Shown: positions 9,178 through 20,044, counted from the stretch's first letter. The stretch: 40,507 nucleotides of DNA from Mycobacterium sp. (GCF_025933915.1 NZ_JAICZA010000027.1:1-40507), one strand, 5' to 3'. The notes: generated by a model from the letters alone, not told the origin. Program-made: numbers and translations.

Positions 9178-11995
9178 CCAACTGTGGCGCAGGCGTTTTC
9201 ACCGCATCGGCCGCGGCGCGGCGGGGGAGCGGACTCGGCCACCAGAACCACCGGCCCAGCAGCGCCACGATGGACGGCACGACGAACGCCCGAACCACCA
9301 GGGTGTCCAGCATCAGCCCGACCGCGATGGTCGTACCGATCTGGGCGATGCTGAGCACGCTACTACTCAGCAGCGCCAGCATGGTCAGGCCGAAGACGAC
9401 GCCGGCGACGGTGACCACCCCGCCGGTGCCGCCGAAGGCGCGAACGATGCCGGTCTTGAGGCCCGCTGCCGCTTCCTGTTTGATCCGCAACGCCAGCAAC
9501 AGGTTATAGTCCGCCCCGACGGCGATCAGCGCGATGAACGCGATCGGGGCCACGGCCCAGTGCAGGTCCTGATGAAGCAGGTGCTGCCAAATCAGCACGC
9601 TGGCACCAAGGGCCGAGGCGTAGGACAAAACGACCGTGCCGACGACGACGAGCCCCGCGACCGGGCTGCGCAACATCGTGGTGACGATCAAGAAGATCAG
9701 CACCAGCGCGGCGCCCACCAGCAGCGTGGTGTCACTGGCGACGAAGCGCTGCAGATCGGCGGTCACCGGTCCGACGCCGGCCAGGTCGACCTCCACCGGT
9801 GTCAGGGTGCCCTCCTTGGTGGCCTCCTTGATGGCGGCGCGGACCTGGCCTGCGCGTTTGGCGCCATCGGCGCCCCACTCCGACCCGTCGCCGTAGACCA
9901 GCAGGTAGGCGGCGCGGCCGTTCTCGGAGATCAGGTGGCCGAGCGCGGCGGTGTACCGAGGATCGGTCAGCGCCCGCTGCGGCATATAGAAATCCGCCGC
10001 GGCGCTGCCCTGGAATTGCGTGGCGATCTCGTTCAGGTAATCGGTCAACTGTCGCATCTGTGGGCCGAGCGAGTCGGCCAGACCCAGTAGGTCGCGGGTG
10101 GCCGAACGCGCTTGTCCCAACGCGTCTTTCATCGCGGCGACACTTTGCGGCAAGCCGGCCATCGCGGTGGCGGCCGTGCTGGAGCCGCTGGTCAGTTTCG
10201 CGACACCCACATCGAGGCGCGTCGAGGTCTGCACCAGGTTGTCGACCGGTTGTAGCACTCGGTCCACCGTCGAGCAGATCGGATTGACGGCGCAGTCGGG
10301 GGTTCGCCCGACGAAATCCCGCAGCGGGTCGAGGTAGCCCGACATCGTCGTGACGTTGCGCTGCAATCCGTCCATGCCGGCGCGCATGTCTTCGGCGGCG
10401 CCCGACACGTCGGCCAAACCCGCGCTGCCGCCACGCAATCCGTCGCCGAGGCGGTCCACCGCGCGCTGGGTCTGCGCCAACGCACCGTCCAGCTCGGACA
10501 CACGGTTCAGACGCTGGGTCAGCGAGTCCATGGTGTCCCCGAACTGGCGGCCGAGCACGCCGGCCTGATAGCTCAGCGTCGCCTGTTCGGGCACCTTGCT
10601 GTCGGGCCGGCTGGCGGACTGCACCGCGCGCACACCCGGGACGGCCATGATGTGGCGGGTGATCCGCTCGATGGCGATCAGGCCGGCCGGGTTGCGCAGG
10701 TCGTGGTCGGCCTGGATCGCGATGACGTCGGGTAACAACGAGTTCGCGGCGAAATGCCGGTCGGCGCTGGCGTAGCCGCGGTTGGAGTCGGTGGACGACG
10801 GGGTGGCGGCGGGCTCGTTGAAACCGACCCGCATGCCGGACAGCGGCAGCGCGATCAGCAGGGTCACCCCCAACGCGGCCACCAGAATCGGCCCGGGCCA
10901 ACGGGCCACGGCGGTTCCCAGGCGACGCCAGCGCCGCGCCGTTGTCGACGGCCGCGGTTCGAGATATCCGCGTCGCACCGCCAGGCCCATCAGCGCGGGC
11001 GTCAGGGTCAGCGCGGCCATCATCGTCGCCACAATGCCGATGGCGCAGGGTAATCCCGCGCTACGGAACGAGCCCACGTGGGCGAACACCAGGCATGCCA
11101 GCGCCACCGACACGGTCAGCGCCGATCCGATCACCACGGGCGCGATGGAGCGGTAGGCCTGCGACAACGCCTGGCCCGGCGCGACGCCTCGGCGGCGGCC
11201 TTCGTGATAGCGGCCGACCAGGAAGATCGCGTAGTCCGTGCCGGCGCCCAGTGTCATGGCCGCCATGAGCGCCACCGAGAACAGGGACACCTCAACCACA
11301 TTGGCCTGCCCCAGCGCCGCGACGACGGCCCGAGCCAGGGCCAGCGCAAGCCCGACCGAGATCAGCGGAATCGCGGCCGCCACCGGCGAGCGGTACACCA
11401 TGAGCAACAACAGCAGGATGAGACCGATGGTGGCGGCGGTGATTCCGAGCATCTGTCGATCGATCGCGGAGAATTCGTCGACGATCGTGGCGCCGGGGCC
11501 TGTGACATGGACTTCCAGGCCGGCCGGCGGTGACAGCTGCTGGGCGGTGGCGCGCACGGCGTTGACCGAATCGCGAGCCTGCGCGGTACCGAGCATCCCG
11601 GCGAGCCGCACCATCACGCTGACGGCCCGGCCGTCCGAGCTCTGCGCGCCGGCGGCCGTCGCGGGCTGTGACCAGAGGTCGGTCACCGCATAGACGTGAC
11701 GCCGATCGGAACCCAGCGTTGTCGTCAACGCGTCATAGAACTGGCGGTCAGGCGGTGTCAGCCGCTGATTGCGTTCCAGCACAACGTAAACGAAGTTGTT
11801 GCTGGGGGTCTGGTTGAACAGTTGCGCTGCCCGGGCGGCGGCCACCGCGCTGGGCGCGGTGGGAGGCATGAAGGATCGGGCGTGGGAGTCGACAACTCGT
11901 TCCAGTTGGGGGACCGCCAGATTGGCGACCCCCGCCACCAGGACCCACAGGCCGACGACCAGGATCGCGTACCGGCCGGTCAGTCGCGCAAGCAT
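9161..11995 (-). CDS. MmpL-family RND transporter
   Basis: The protein has 944 residues from the ATG at 11995; an in-frame ATG at 12061 would add 22 residues overlapping the upstream gene. I prefer 11995 because the first membrane helix (RYAILVVGLWVLV) then follows directly. The two RND halves are clear, each with a large extracytoplasmic loop followed by a bundle of five to six helices. The signature motifs are GAGTDYAIFLVGRYHE in the first half and GADYNLLLALRIKQE in the second. A helical loop 2 insert carries a Cys pair (PDCAVNPIC), typical of MmpL proteins. These transporters export lipids, siderophores or drugs using the proton gradient, and the Asp-Tyr pairs above are the proton relay. 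No MmpS partner is adjacent. Exact subfamily and substrate are not readable. Confidence 0.92.
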   Translation of the reverse strand: MLARLTGRYAILVVGLWVLVAGVANLAVPQLERVVDSHARSFMPPTAPSAVAAARAAQLFNQTPSNNFVYVVLERNQRLTPPDRQFYDALTTTLGSDRRHVYAVTDLWSQPATAAGAQSSDGRAVSVMVRLAGMLGTAQARDSVNAVRATAQQLSPPAGLEVHVTGPGATIVDEFSAIDRQMLGITAATIGLILLLLLMVYRSPVAAAIPLISVGLALALARAVVAALGQANVVEVSLFSVALMAAMTLGAGTDYAIFLVGRYHEGRRRGVAPGQALSQAYRSIAPVVIGSALTVSVALACLVFAHVGSFRSAGLPCAIGIVATMMAALTLTPALMGLAVRRGYLEPRPSTTARRWRRLGTAVARWPGPILVAALGVTLLIALPLSGMRVGFNEPAATPSSTDSNRGYASADRHFAANSLLPDVIAIQADHDLRNPAGLIAIERITRHIMAVPGVRAVQSASRPDSKVPEQATLSYQAGVLGRQFGDTMDSLTQRLNRVSELDGALAQTQRAVDRLGDGLRGGSAGLADVSGAAEDMRAGMDGLQRNVTTMSGYLDPLRDFVGRTPDCAVNPICSTVDRVLQPVDNLVQTSTRLDVGVAKLTSGSSTAATAMAGLPQSVAAMKDALGQARSATRDLLGLADSLGPQMRQLTDYLNEIATQFQGSAAADFYMPQRALTDPRYTAALGHLISENGRAAYLLVYGDGSEWGADGAKRAGQVRAAIKEATKEGTLTPVEVDLAGVGPVTADLQRFVASDTTLLVGAALVLIFLIVTTMLRSPVAGLVVVGTVVLSYASALGASVLIWQHLLHQDLHWAVAPIAFIALIAVGADYNLLLALRIKQEAAAGLKTGIVRAFGGTGGVVTVAGVVFGLTMLALLSSSVLSIAQIGTTIAVGLMLDTLVVRAFVVPSIVALLGRWFWWPSPLPRRAAADAVKTPAPQLVTAGL

Positions 11996-12005
11996 CCCCG
12001 ATCGG

Positions 12006-12386
12006 TCATGCAACGGTCTGCCGATTTCCGGCGGGCCCGCCGAAGAGGCCCACGGCCACATGTTCGCCGCGAGACAACGACCGCATCCGCGCCGACCGGC
12101 GTGACCCGATCTTCACCAGGGCGTGCAGGCCGGGCTCGGTGGCCTCGAGATCGGCCCGCGCCCGTTCGGCCGACGCGCCCTCGTGCGCCGCCTGGTCCAG
12201 CTTGGCCACCAGCATGGTGATCCAGCGCTGGCCGAGTGAAAGCATCAGGCCTTCCTCGTCGCCGAACAGCTCGGGCACCTCGGATGAGTTGTCGATCAAC
12301 GCAAGTGCCGCCTGCGGGTCCGTCTCGGCGGCCTTGATCACTTCGGCCATGAAGGCCATACGGTCGTGCAGCAGTGTCCATGTCAT
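12006..12386 (-). CDS. Small hypothetical protein upstream of mmpL
   Basis: This 126-residue soluble protein is predicted mostly helical (MTWTLLHDRMAFMAEVIKAA at the start), with a basic C-terminal part. There is no signal peptide or membrane helix. It starts at the ATG at 12386 and ends 10 bases before the preferred mmpL start, so the two are probably co-transcribed and perhaps translationally linked. It is not an MmpS, which would have an N-terminal helix and be secreted. Its place between a two-component system and a transporter suggests an accessory or regulatory part, but I do not recognise the family and assign no function. Confidence 0.7.
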   Translation of the reverse strand: MTWTLLHDRMAFMAEVIKAAETDPQAALALIDNSSEVPELFGDEEGLMLSLGQRWITMLVAKLDQAAHEGASAERARADLEATEPGLHALVKIGSRRSARMRSLSRGEHVAVGLFGGPAGNRQTVA

Positions 12387-12442
12387 GCCTCGACGTTAGG
12401 AAAGCGGCCGCCTGCTGCGCGTCGTGCCGAAGTGCAGTCTTT

Positions 12443-12464
12443 GTCTCCTACCAGGGGCGGAGAC
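12443..12464. promoter_or_regulatory. Inverted repeat between mmpL operon and two-component system
   Basis: GTCTCC (12443-12448) and GGAGAC (12459-12464) form perfect 6-base arms with a 10-base spacer in the 133-base divergent intergenic region. NarL-class response regulators bind pairs of short half-sites, and the response regulator encoded next door is of this class. The position would allow control of both transcripts. Arms this short are expected by chance fairly often in G+C-rich DNA, so confidence is low. Confidence 0.3.
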
Positions 12465-12519
12465 GGGCCCCGACCCCAGCATGATGTGAGGAGGCGCCGA
12501 GCTCTTCTAGGATTGGACG

Positions 12520-13737
12520 ATGTTGCGCGCCACCGCGGATCACCTGCGGGAGCAGCTTCGCCGACGCAGCGAGCTGATCCCCGTCGGCATCACCTGGACG
12601 TCGTTGATCGCCGTGGACGCCACCGAACTGGTCGGCGGCGTGATCGCGACGCTGCAGCGACCCACCGCCGACATGCCCGTCGCGCTGGCCGCGATCGCGG
12701 TATCCATCTCACCGACGCTGTTCTTCTTCTTCCTCAATATGAAGCTCAAGCCGCTGGTCATGTGGGCGACCTGGTCGACGGCATCCGCCATGATGCTCTT
12801 CGCGACATCGACACCCGTGCACGCCGATTTCGCCCCGGCGTTCCTGGTGCTGATGGTTCTATCGGTCGCGACGTTGAGCTCCGTCCTGGCGGGATTCCTG
12901 GTGACTGTCTGGGCGGCCGCGATGCTGCTCACCGCGTCCGCGCTGCACCGCCTCGACGCGGTGGCGCTGTATCTGGGATTCATCGCGGCGGGCTGGCTGC
13001 TCGGTTACATCATGCGCACCCAACGGCTGCTGATGGCCGAGCAGATCGAGGCGCAGAAGCTGTTGGCCGAGCACGCCGCCGCCGACGAACGCCGGCGGAT
13101 CGCGCGCGAAGTGCACGACGTCATCGCGCATTCGCTCAGCATCACTTTGTTGCACGTGACCGGTGCGCGCCGCGCGCTGCAGCAGGACCGCGATGTCGAC
13201 GACGCGGTCGAGGCCCTGGAACAGGCCGAGAAGCTCGGCCGGCAGGCGATGGCCGACATCCGCCGTACCGTCGGGCTGCTCGACAATTGGCCGACCAAAA
13301 CGGCACCGACCACGCCCGAACCCGGCATCGACGACGTCCCGGTGCTCGTCGAGGGCTTTCAGCACGCCGGCCTGGCCGTCACGCTGTGCGTCGAAGGACC
13401 CACCGATCACGTATCGGCCGCGGTCGGCCTTGCGCTCTACCGCATCACCCAGGAGTCGCTGGCCAACATCGCCAAGCATGCACCCGAATCGAAATCCAGC
13501 GTGGTGCTTGATATTTCACCTGTGTCGGTACGGCTTTCCGTCAACAATCTGCTTCCGGCCGCGGTCGCGGTCGCGCAATCGCCGGAGGGGCGCGGCTTGC
13601 GCGGCATGCGCCAGCGCGTTGACCTACTCGGCGGCGCCATCGACGTCGGCCCGACCCGCGACGGATGGTCGGTGTGCGCCGAGATACCGCTGCAGGAAGG
13701 CGACACCGCCTGGCGGCCATGGTGGTGTAAGCAATGA
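12520..13737 (+). CDS. Membrane sensor histidine kinase, NarL/DesK (HisKA_3) type
   Basis: The protein has 405 residues, with the ATG at 12520 after AGGA. About five membrane helices fill residues 20-165. A linker and a HisKA_3 dimerisation domain follow, with the phospho-acceptor His199 in REVHDVIAHSLS. The HATPase_c domain has an N-box (ITQESLANIAKHA) and a G-box (GRGLRGMRQRVDLLGG). There is no extracytoplasmic sensor domain, so the signal is probably sensed in or near the membrane, as in DesK-like kinases. The stop overlaps the next start in an ATGA, coupling kinase and regulator translation. The divergent mmpL unit is the obvious candidate target (inference). Confidence 0.93.
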   Translation: MLRATADHLREQLRRRSELIPVGITWTSLIAVDATELVGGVIATLQRPTADMPVALAAIAVSISPTLFFFFLNMKLKPLVMWATWSTASAMMLFATSTPVHADFAPAFLVLMVLSVATLSSVLAGFLVTVWAAAMLLTASALHRLDAVALYLGFIAAGWLLGYIMRTQRLLMAEQIEAQKLLAEHAAADERRRIAREVHDVIAHSLSITLLHVTGARRALQQDRDVDDAVEALEQAEKLGRQAMADIRRTVGLLDNWPTKTAPTTPEPGIDDVPVLVEGFQHAGLAVTLCVEGPTDHVSAAVGLALYRITQESLANIAKHAPESKSSVVLDISPVSVRLSVNNLLPAAVAVAQSPEGRGLRGMRQRVDLLGGAIDVGPTRDGWSVCAEIPLQEGDTAWRPWWCKQ

Positions 13738-14390
13738 CCGACCCAGCGCCCGAGATCGCCGTGCTGCTCGTCGACGACCAGGATCTGGTGCGTTCGGGCC
13801 TGCGCCGGATCCTGCGCCGCAAGGACGGTTTCGTCATCGTCGCGGAGTGCGCCGACGGCGACGAGGTGGCCGCCGCGGTGGCCGAGCACCGACCCGACGT
13901 CGTCGTGATGGATCTGCGGATGCGCCGTGTCGACGGCATCGAGGCGACCCGCAGACTGGGCGGCCGGCCGCCGGTGCTGGCGCTGACCACCTTCAACGAG
14001 GACGAGTTGTTGTCCGGGGCGCTGCGCGCCGGCGCGTCCGGCTTCGTGCTCAAAGATTCTTCCGCCGAGGAGTTGATCCGTGCGGTGCGCGCGGTGGCCA
14101 GGGGCGACAGCTACCTGGATCCCGCGGTGACCTCCCGCGTGCTCACCACGTACCGCAAGGCGGCCCCCGGCCCGCGCGGCACCGCGATCGGCGAGCTGAC
14201 CACCCGCGAGCTCGACGTCCTGACCTTGATCGGCCAGGGCCTGTCCAACACCGAGATCGCCGGCGAACTCTGCATTTCCGGTGTCACCGTCAAAAGCCAC
14301 ATCGGGCGGATCTTCGGCAAGCTCGATCTGCGCGACCGCTCCGCCGCGATCGTCTACGCGTACGACAACGGTATCGTCGCCCCGCGCTGA
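13734..14390 (+). CDS. NarL/LuxR-family response regulator
   Basis: The protein has 218 residues. The receiver domain has the acidic pair Asp14/Asp15 (LLVDDQD), phospho-acceptor Asp60 (VVVMDLRM), the switch Thr in LALTTFNE and the Lys in GFVLKDSS. The C-terminal LuxR-type helix-turn-helix is clear (LTTRELDVLTLIGQGLSNTEIA followed by VTVKSHIGRIFGKL). It is the cognate partner of the kinase it overlaps by four bases. It ends four bases before the stop of the convergent small membrane-protein gene, so no terminator fits between them. Confidence 0.95.
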   Translation: MTDPAPEIAVLLVDDQDLVRSGLRRILRRKDGFVIVAECADGDEVAAAVAEHRPDVVVMDLRMRRVDGIEATRRLGGRPPVLALTTFNEDELLSGALRAGASGFVLKDSSAEELIRAVRAVARGDSYLDPAVTSRVLTTYRKAAPGPRGTAIGELTTRELDVLTLIGQGLSNTEIAGELCISGVTVKSHIGRIFGKLDLRDRSAAIVYAYDNGIVAPR

Positions 14391-14394
14391 CGAT

Positions 14395-14772
14395 TTACAG
14401 CGTCGCCGATTGCTCGGCCAGGTTCAGCAGCACGTAGGCCATGCACATCAGGAAGTTCAGCACCACCATGACCAGGCCCGCGAACATCAGTGAGCGGGTC
14501 CCGCGTTGCTTGAGCCGCCTGTATCGCGCTGCGCGGGACTCGCGGTCGAGCCGGATCGCGATCAGGGCGAAGTTCACATTGATCACTTCATGAGCGGCCA
14601 GCGGCGCGCCCGCCAGCATTTCCCGCAACCGCTCGGGCGCCGTTCGAACACCCACCCGTTCGAAACTGTGGCACAGCCGTCGCGCCCGCCTTCGGCGGAG
14701 CGTGTGATTCGACAGCCGCAGCTGCCGCGAAAGTTGCCCGCGATCGTCCCCCCAGGGGTAAGACGGGGTCAT
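14395..14772 (-). CDS. Small single-span membrane protein, unknown function
   Basis: The protein has 125 residues from the ATG at 14772; a GTG at 14775 is equally possible. The N-terminal 90 residues are Arg-rich and soluble. A single C-terminal helix (RSLMFAGLVMVVLNFLMCMAYVLL) suggests a tail-anchored or one-span protein with the basic part in the cytoplasm. It runs convergent with the response regulator and nearly touches it. No family is recognised. Codon use and the lack of overlap with any better gene support it being real. Confidence 0.6.
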   Translation of the reverse strand: MTPSYPWGDDRGQLSRQLRLSNHTLRRRRARRLCHSFERVGVRTAPERLREMLAGAPLAAHEVINVNFALIAIRLDRESRAARYRRLKQRGTRSLMFAGLVMVVLNFLMCMAYVLLNLAEQSATL

Positions 14773-14847
14773 CACAAGCGGATTCTAAATCGCCCGGGGC
14801 CACTTTGGCCGCGTGTACACGAATTATGTGGAGACTGTTCGGCAGGG

Positions 14848-16164
14848 TCACTGGCCGGTGGGCAGGTCCAGGTAGCGCTCCAGGTTGCGGTGCATGTTGA
14901 TCACACGGCGCTCCTCGCTGGACAGGACCAGATGCGTGAAGCCGGGCTGGTGCATCCCGCGCTGCAGCCCGGGGAGCACCGTGATGTCTTGGGTGAGCAC
15001 GATCCCTGGCTCGGCCGCCTCGGCGGCCATGCGGACGTCGGTCGGCTTGGTGCGCGGCGCGCCCGGCGGCATCCGCGTCATCAAGAACATCACCAGCTCG
15101 CCTTGGTCAGGGGAGTGGCCGGGATCCGTGCCGGGGCGCGAACACATGACGGTCAGGTGGTCGGCGTTGGCTAGCAAGGTCATGTTGGGGAACACGTTGT
15201 ACTGGTGCAATCGGGTCATGCGGTCGGTGTCAGCCCAGTTGAGATCGACGCCGCGGCCCGCGGCGAAGGCCCGGGTTCGCTCGGCGATCAGGTCGGCAAC
15301 CGTTTGTCCGGGCCGGCGTTCGTCGGCGGGGAAGGGCGTGCCCTCGGCGGCGCCCATCAACGCTCCCTGCGTAACGACGTAGGCGTCCCACACCTGTTCG
15401 TCGCTCAGCGCACCGTCGAAGCGCGGGCTCTGCACGCCGTAGGGCTGATCCGACTTACCGGTATGACCCCAAATCTGTTGCGGCGCATGGATATCGTCGA
15501 CGCAACGCAGTAGTTCGGGATGCAGGGTCTGGATGTGATAGGTCTCGCTGTAACCGTCGGCGATCGTTTTCCAGTTGGCGTCCACGTCGACGGTGAGTGT
15601 GGCGTAGCAGCGGAAGTCCTCGAGCTGGCACCAGGCGATGTCGTCGGGCACCGCCTCCAGATATTCCATCAGGGGCATCGCGTCCAGGTCGAGATTGACG
15701 AAGACGAGTCCCGCCCAGCTCTCGACCCGCGCCGGTATCAGCGGGAAGTCGGACATGCGCAGCGCGCCGAAGCCCTTGCGGTTGGGCACCCGTTTGAGCG
15801 CGCCGGCCAAGTCCCAGGTCCAACCGTGATAGCCGCACTTGAGTTCTCGCAGGCCCGAACCCGAGCCGGTGCACAACGAATTGCCGCGGTGCCGGCAGAC
15901 GTTCTGGAACGCGCGAATCTCCCCGTCGTCGTCGCGGACGATGAGCACCCCGTACGGTCCGCAGCGGTACTCGAAATAGTCGCCCGGCGCCGCGATGTGG
16001 TCGACCATGCAGGCCAGCTGCCACACCCGCGGCCACATCCGCTCCACCTCGAGCGCCGCGAAGGCGGGGGAGTAGTAGCGCTCGGCGGGCACCAGCGTCG
16101 GGTGCGCCGGCGCGGTGCCGATCGCATCCTCCTGGATGTGCGAGCCGGTGCGCGCCGTTGCCAT
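14848..16164 (-). CDS. Rieske non-heme iron oxygenase, alpha subunit
   Basis: The protein has 438 residues. The Rieske [2Fe-2S] ligands are Cys90, His92, Cys110 and His113 (CRHRG ... CGYHGW). The catalytic domain has the mononuclear iron ligands His210 and His215 in DGYSETYHIQTLHPE, with the family's acidic bridge residue beside them. Such enzymes hydroxylate aromatic or alicyclic rings or demethylate, with electrons from a reductase and sometimes a ferredoxin. Neither reductase nor beta subunit lies nearby, so it may be a homo-oligomer using a distant reductase. Its start is 11 bases downstream of the amidohydrolase stop, in a likely operon with that gene and the APH-like kinase. Confidence 0.93.
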   Translation of the reverse strand: MATARTGSHIQEDAIGTAPAHPTLVPAERYYSPAFAALEVERMWPRVWQLACMVDHIAAPGDYFEYRCGPYGVLIVRDDDGEIRAFQNVCRHRGNSLCTGSGSGLRELKCGYHGWTWDLAGALKRVPNRKGFGALRMSDFPLIPARVESWAGLVFVNLDLDAMPLMEYLEAVPDDIAWCQLEDFRCYATLTVDVDANWKTIADGYSETYHIQTLHPELLRCVDDIHAPQQIWGHTGKSDQPYGVQSPRFDGALSDEQVWDAYVVTQGALMGAAEGTPFPADERRPGQTVADLIAERTRAFAAGRGVDLNWADTDRMTRLHQYNVFPNMTLLANADHLTVMCSRPGTDPGHSPDQGELVMFLMTRMPPGAPRTKPTDVRMAAEAAEPGIVLTQDITVLPGLQRGMHQPGFTHLVLSSEERRVINMHRNLERYLDLPTGQ

Positions 16165-16175
16165 CGGGCGAGCTC

Positions 16176-17936
<1,761 letters not shown>

Positions 17937-18062
17937 GAGACTCCTCTTCGCCGCGGCGGGCTGCCTTGGAGGGCTGAGCGGAAATCGCGCAGCATTTCGC
18001 TACGGTAAGTAGCGTAACTCGTGGGGCGGCGAAGGCAATAGCTTCAGCCGAATTCGCGAGTC

Positions 18063-19205
18063 CTACAGAGAACTCTTCAGGGCGGCGACGGTTTCCAGAT
18101 CGTCGAGCGCGGCGACGCCCCGCCGCAGGCCTTCCATGGCGATGTCTTCAACCTGCATGCCGCCCATTCCGGTGGTGATCAGCGGGGCGACATAGGCGTA
18201 CAGCGCGCCCTGGCGAAACCGCAGCCACAGGTCGTCGCGGTCCAGCTGCGGGCCGCCGGCGGCCACCAGCGCCCGTCGGTAGTCGTCGAGGAGGTCGCGT
18301 TGGGTGGCCCGCCGGTCCTCCGGGGTCAGGCTGGTGATCAGGGTGTAGGCGAGCTCGCGGGTGGGGTGTCCCCGCCGCACGGCCTGCCAGTCCAGCAGCC
18401 CGGCCTTGCCGCCGTGGAAGTACATGTTGCCCGGGTGGGCGTCGCCGTGCATGACGGTGTGGGGGGGAGCATCGATGAGCGCGGCGACGGCGCGATAGTT
18501 GTCGGCGATGAAGCTGCCCTTCTCCACGCGAATCGTGGTGCGTTCGGCGAGGCGCTTGATCGAGGTGTGCATCAGCGAGCCGGTCAACAACGACGTCACG
18601 TCGCTCGACGGTGTGTACAGCCAGCCCAACGGCCCGCGCCCGTCGCGGGGCAGCCGTCCCCAGAACGTGGCGTGCAGTTCGGCCAGCAATTCGATGATGA
18701 GGCTGGCCTGGTCGGTCGACAGCGGGTGCAAGGTGTCCGGGAAGTCGCACGACTCGGCCGGGAGATCCTCCAGAACCAGCAGGTAGCGGCCCGTCCACGG
18801 ATCGAACGCCGCGCCGTAGCAGTAGGGGACGCCGTTGACCTGCGGCGCGAGCTGGCGATAGAAGCGCACCTCGGTGTGTCCGAGCCGGCCGAGCTCACCC
18901 ATCAGCCGGGTGGCGGCCGTCTTCGCCGCGACCTTGGCGAACACCGACTCGGGGACGCTCTTGCCGGTCAACACCAGCCGGCCCCGCGAGGACGTGCCCG
19001 CGTCCCTGCTCAGCACGCGGACCGACCGGACGGTGGTCCCCATGACGCGGGAAAGGACCGCGGGGTCGATGTCTTCGACCGTGCGCGGCAAGCCGAACCG
19101 GCTGCCCACCACCGCATCGGTGGCCACCCGACCCGCGCCGCGCCCCAGGTGAGCGGCCAGGCCAAGGAAGGAAAAAGCGCTTCCCACAGGAGTTTTCATG
19201 CCCAT
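18063..19205 (-). CDS. Aminoglycoside phosphotransferase-like kinase (APH family)
   Basis: The protein has 380 residues. It carries the APH/choline-kinase catalytic loop HGDAHPGNMYF (His253, Asp255) and the metal-binding LLDWQ motif. The N-terminal lobe has an Ala-Lys pair in VFAKVAAKTAAT that may be the ATP-binding Lys. Relatives in actinobacteria sit beside acyl-CoA dehydrogenases and oxygenases and are thought to phosphorylate hydroxylated small molecules rather than antibiotics. It is first in a minus-strand run with the amidohydrolase and Rieske genes, and starts just after a strong dyad (19286-19313). An ATG at 19199 is an alternative start. Confidence 0.88.
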   Translation of the reverse strand: MGMKTPVGSAFSFLGLAAHLGRGAGRVATDAVVGSRFGLPRTVEDIDPAVLSRVMGTTVRSVRVLSRDAGTSSRGRLVLTGKSVPESVFAKVAAKTAATRLMGELGRLGHTEVRFYRQLAPQVNGVPYCYGAAFDPWTGRYLLVLEDLPAESCDFPDTLHPLSTDQASLIIELLAELHATFWGRLPRDGRGPLGWLYTPSSDVTSLLTGSLMHTSIKRLAERTTIRVEKGSFIADNYRAVAALIDAPPHTVMHGDAHPGNMYFHGGKAGLLDWQAVRRGHPTRELAYTLITSLTPEDRRATQRDLLDDYRRALVAAGGPQLDRDDLWLRFRQGALYAYVAPLITTGMGGMQVEDIAMEGLRRGVAALDDLETVAALKSSL

Positions 19206-19285
19206 CCATCCCGGTTTCCAAGCCGACCGCGACGCTGCGTTCTCAACACCAACGCCGTCGGAGAAAACCCATCGAACACCTGGAC

Positions 19286-19313
19286 ATCAGACAATATACG
19301 ATTATTGTCTGAT
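19286..19313. promoter_or_regulatory. Perfect 11-base inverted repeat, probable TetR-type operator
   Basis: Arms ATCAGACAATA (19286-19296) and TATTGTCTGAT (19303-19313) are perfectly complementary with a six-base spacer. The dyad covers the last codons of the TetR gene and lies about 80 bases upstream of the APH-like kinase start. It is AT-rich against a very G+C-rich background and has no T-run. That fits an operator better than an intrinsic terminator, though a bidirectional hairpin terminator for the TetR gene cannot be ruled out. Confidence 0.55.
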
Positions 19314-19922
19314 CTGTGGAACCAGGGCCCTCACCACGAGCTGTTCGACGAATTCGCGTTTGTCGGAGGCGGGACGGTATCGCCACGTGGGCGCCAGCAG
19401 AAACAGGGTCGCGCTGTGCAACCACTGGACGATCGACCGGAAATCGACGTCGGGGTAGATCAACCCCGCCGCTTTCCAGCGTTCCAGCAACGGCCCGTAA
19501 TGGCGCAGCAGCAGCTCGACGATCGGTTCGGAACCCTTCTCGAGCGCCGCGGCCACCGCGGTGCTCTCGGCCGCGAACAGCGCTTCGTTCAGCGCGTTGC
19601 CGTCCACCGATTCCACCCGCGCCAGCACCATCTCGGGCACCGATCGAACGGGGTCATCGGGGGCGGGCAGCGAGCGCACCAGCTCGCCGAGCGCGCTGTC
19701 CACGCGCGTCAGCATCAGGCCCAGCAGGACGTCGTCACGGCCGGGAAAGTAGCGGTACACCGTCGAGCGTGACACCCCAGCCTCGTCGGCGACTTCGCCC
19801 ATCCGGAACTGGGTGTTGCCGCGCCGGACAATACAGCGGCCCGCCGCATCCAGGATCCGGCTGCGGGCCTCCTCGTCGTCGAGGATCGCGCGGTCGTCGC
19901 CCCACCGCCGGCTCGGTTCCAT
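19302..19922 (-). CDS. TetR-family transcriptional regulator
   Basis: The protein has 206 residues. The N-terminal DNA-binding domain is typical, with ILDAAGRCIVRRGNTQFRMGEVADEAG leading to the recognition region VSRSTVYRYFPGRDDVL at about residues 48-65. The all-helical ligand domain follows. It stands between the APH/amidohydrolase/Rieske unit, same direction downstream, and the divergent DUF7064/APH pair. It can therefore control both, probably through the dyads at 19286-19313 and 19957-19969. Confidence 0.93.
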   Translation of the reverse strand: MEPSRRWGDDRAILDDEEARSRILDAAGRCIVRRGNTQFRMGEVADEAGVSRSTVYRYFPGRDDVLLGLMLTRVDSALGELVRSLPAPDDPVRSVPEMVLARVESVDGNALNEALFAAESTAVAAALEKGSEPIVELLLRHYGPLLERWKAAGLIYPDVDFRSIVQWLHSATLFLLAPTWRYRPASDKREFVEQLVVRALVPQIRQ

Positions 19923-19956
19923 GGCGGCAATGCTACGGGATGCGTTGCGCTGCTTC

Positions 19957-19969
19957 GGTATCGGATACC
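19957..19969. promoter_or_regulatory. Short palindrome in the TetR / DUF7064 divergent region
   Basis: GGTATC-G-GATACC is a perfect 13-base palindrome 35 bases upstream of the TetR start and about 75 bases before the divergent gene. The position is right for autoregulation, but the half-sites do not match the larger dyad at 19286-19313. It may bind a different protein or be fortuitous. Confidence 0.3.
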
Positions 19970-20044
19970 AGTGGGGGCCGACCGGGGCTCCGATGACGAA
20001 ACATCTTGCAGCGCAAGGACAAGCCCAGCCAGAAAGGCCGATTG

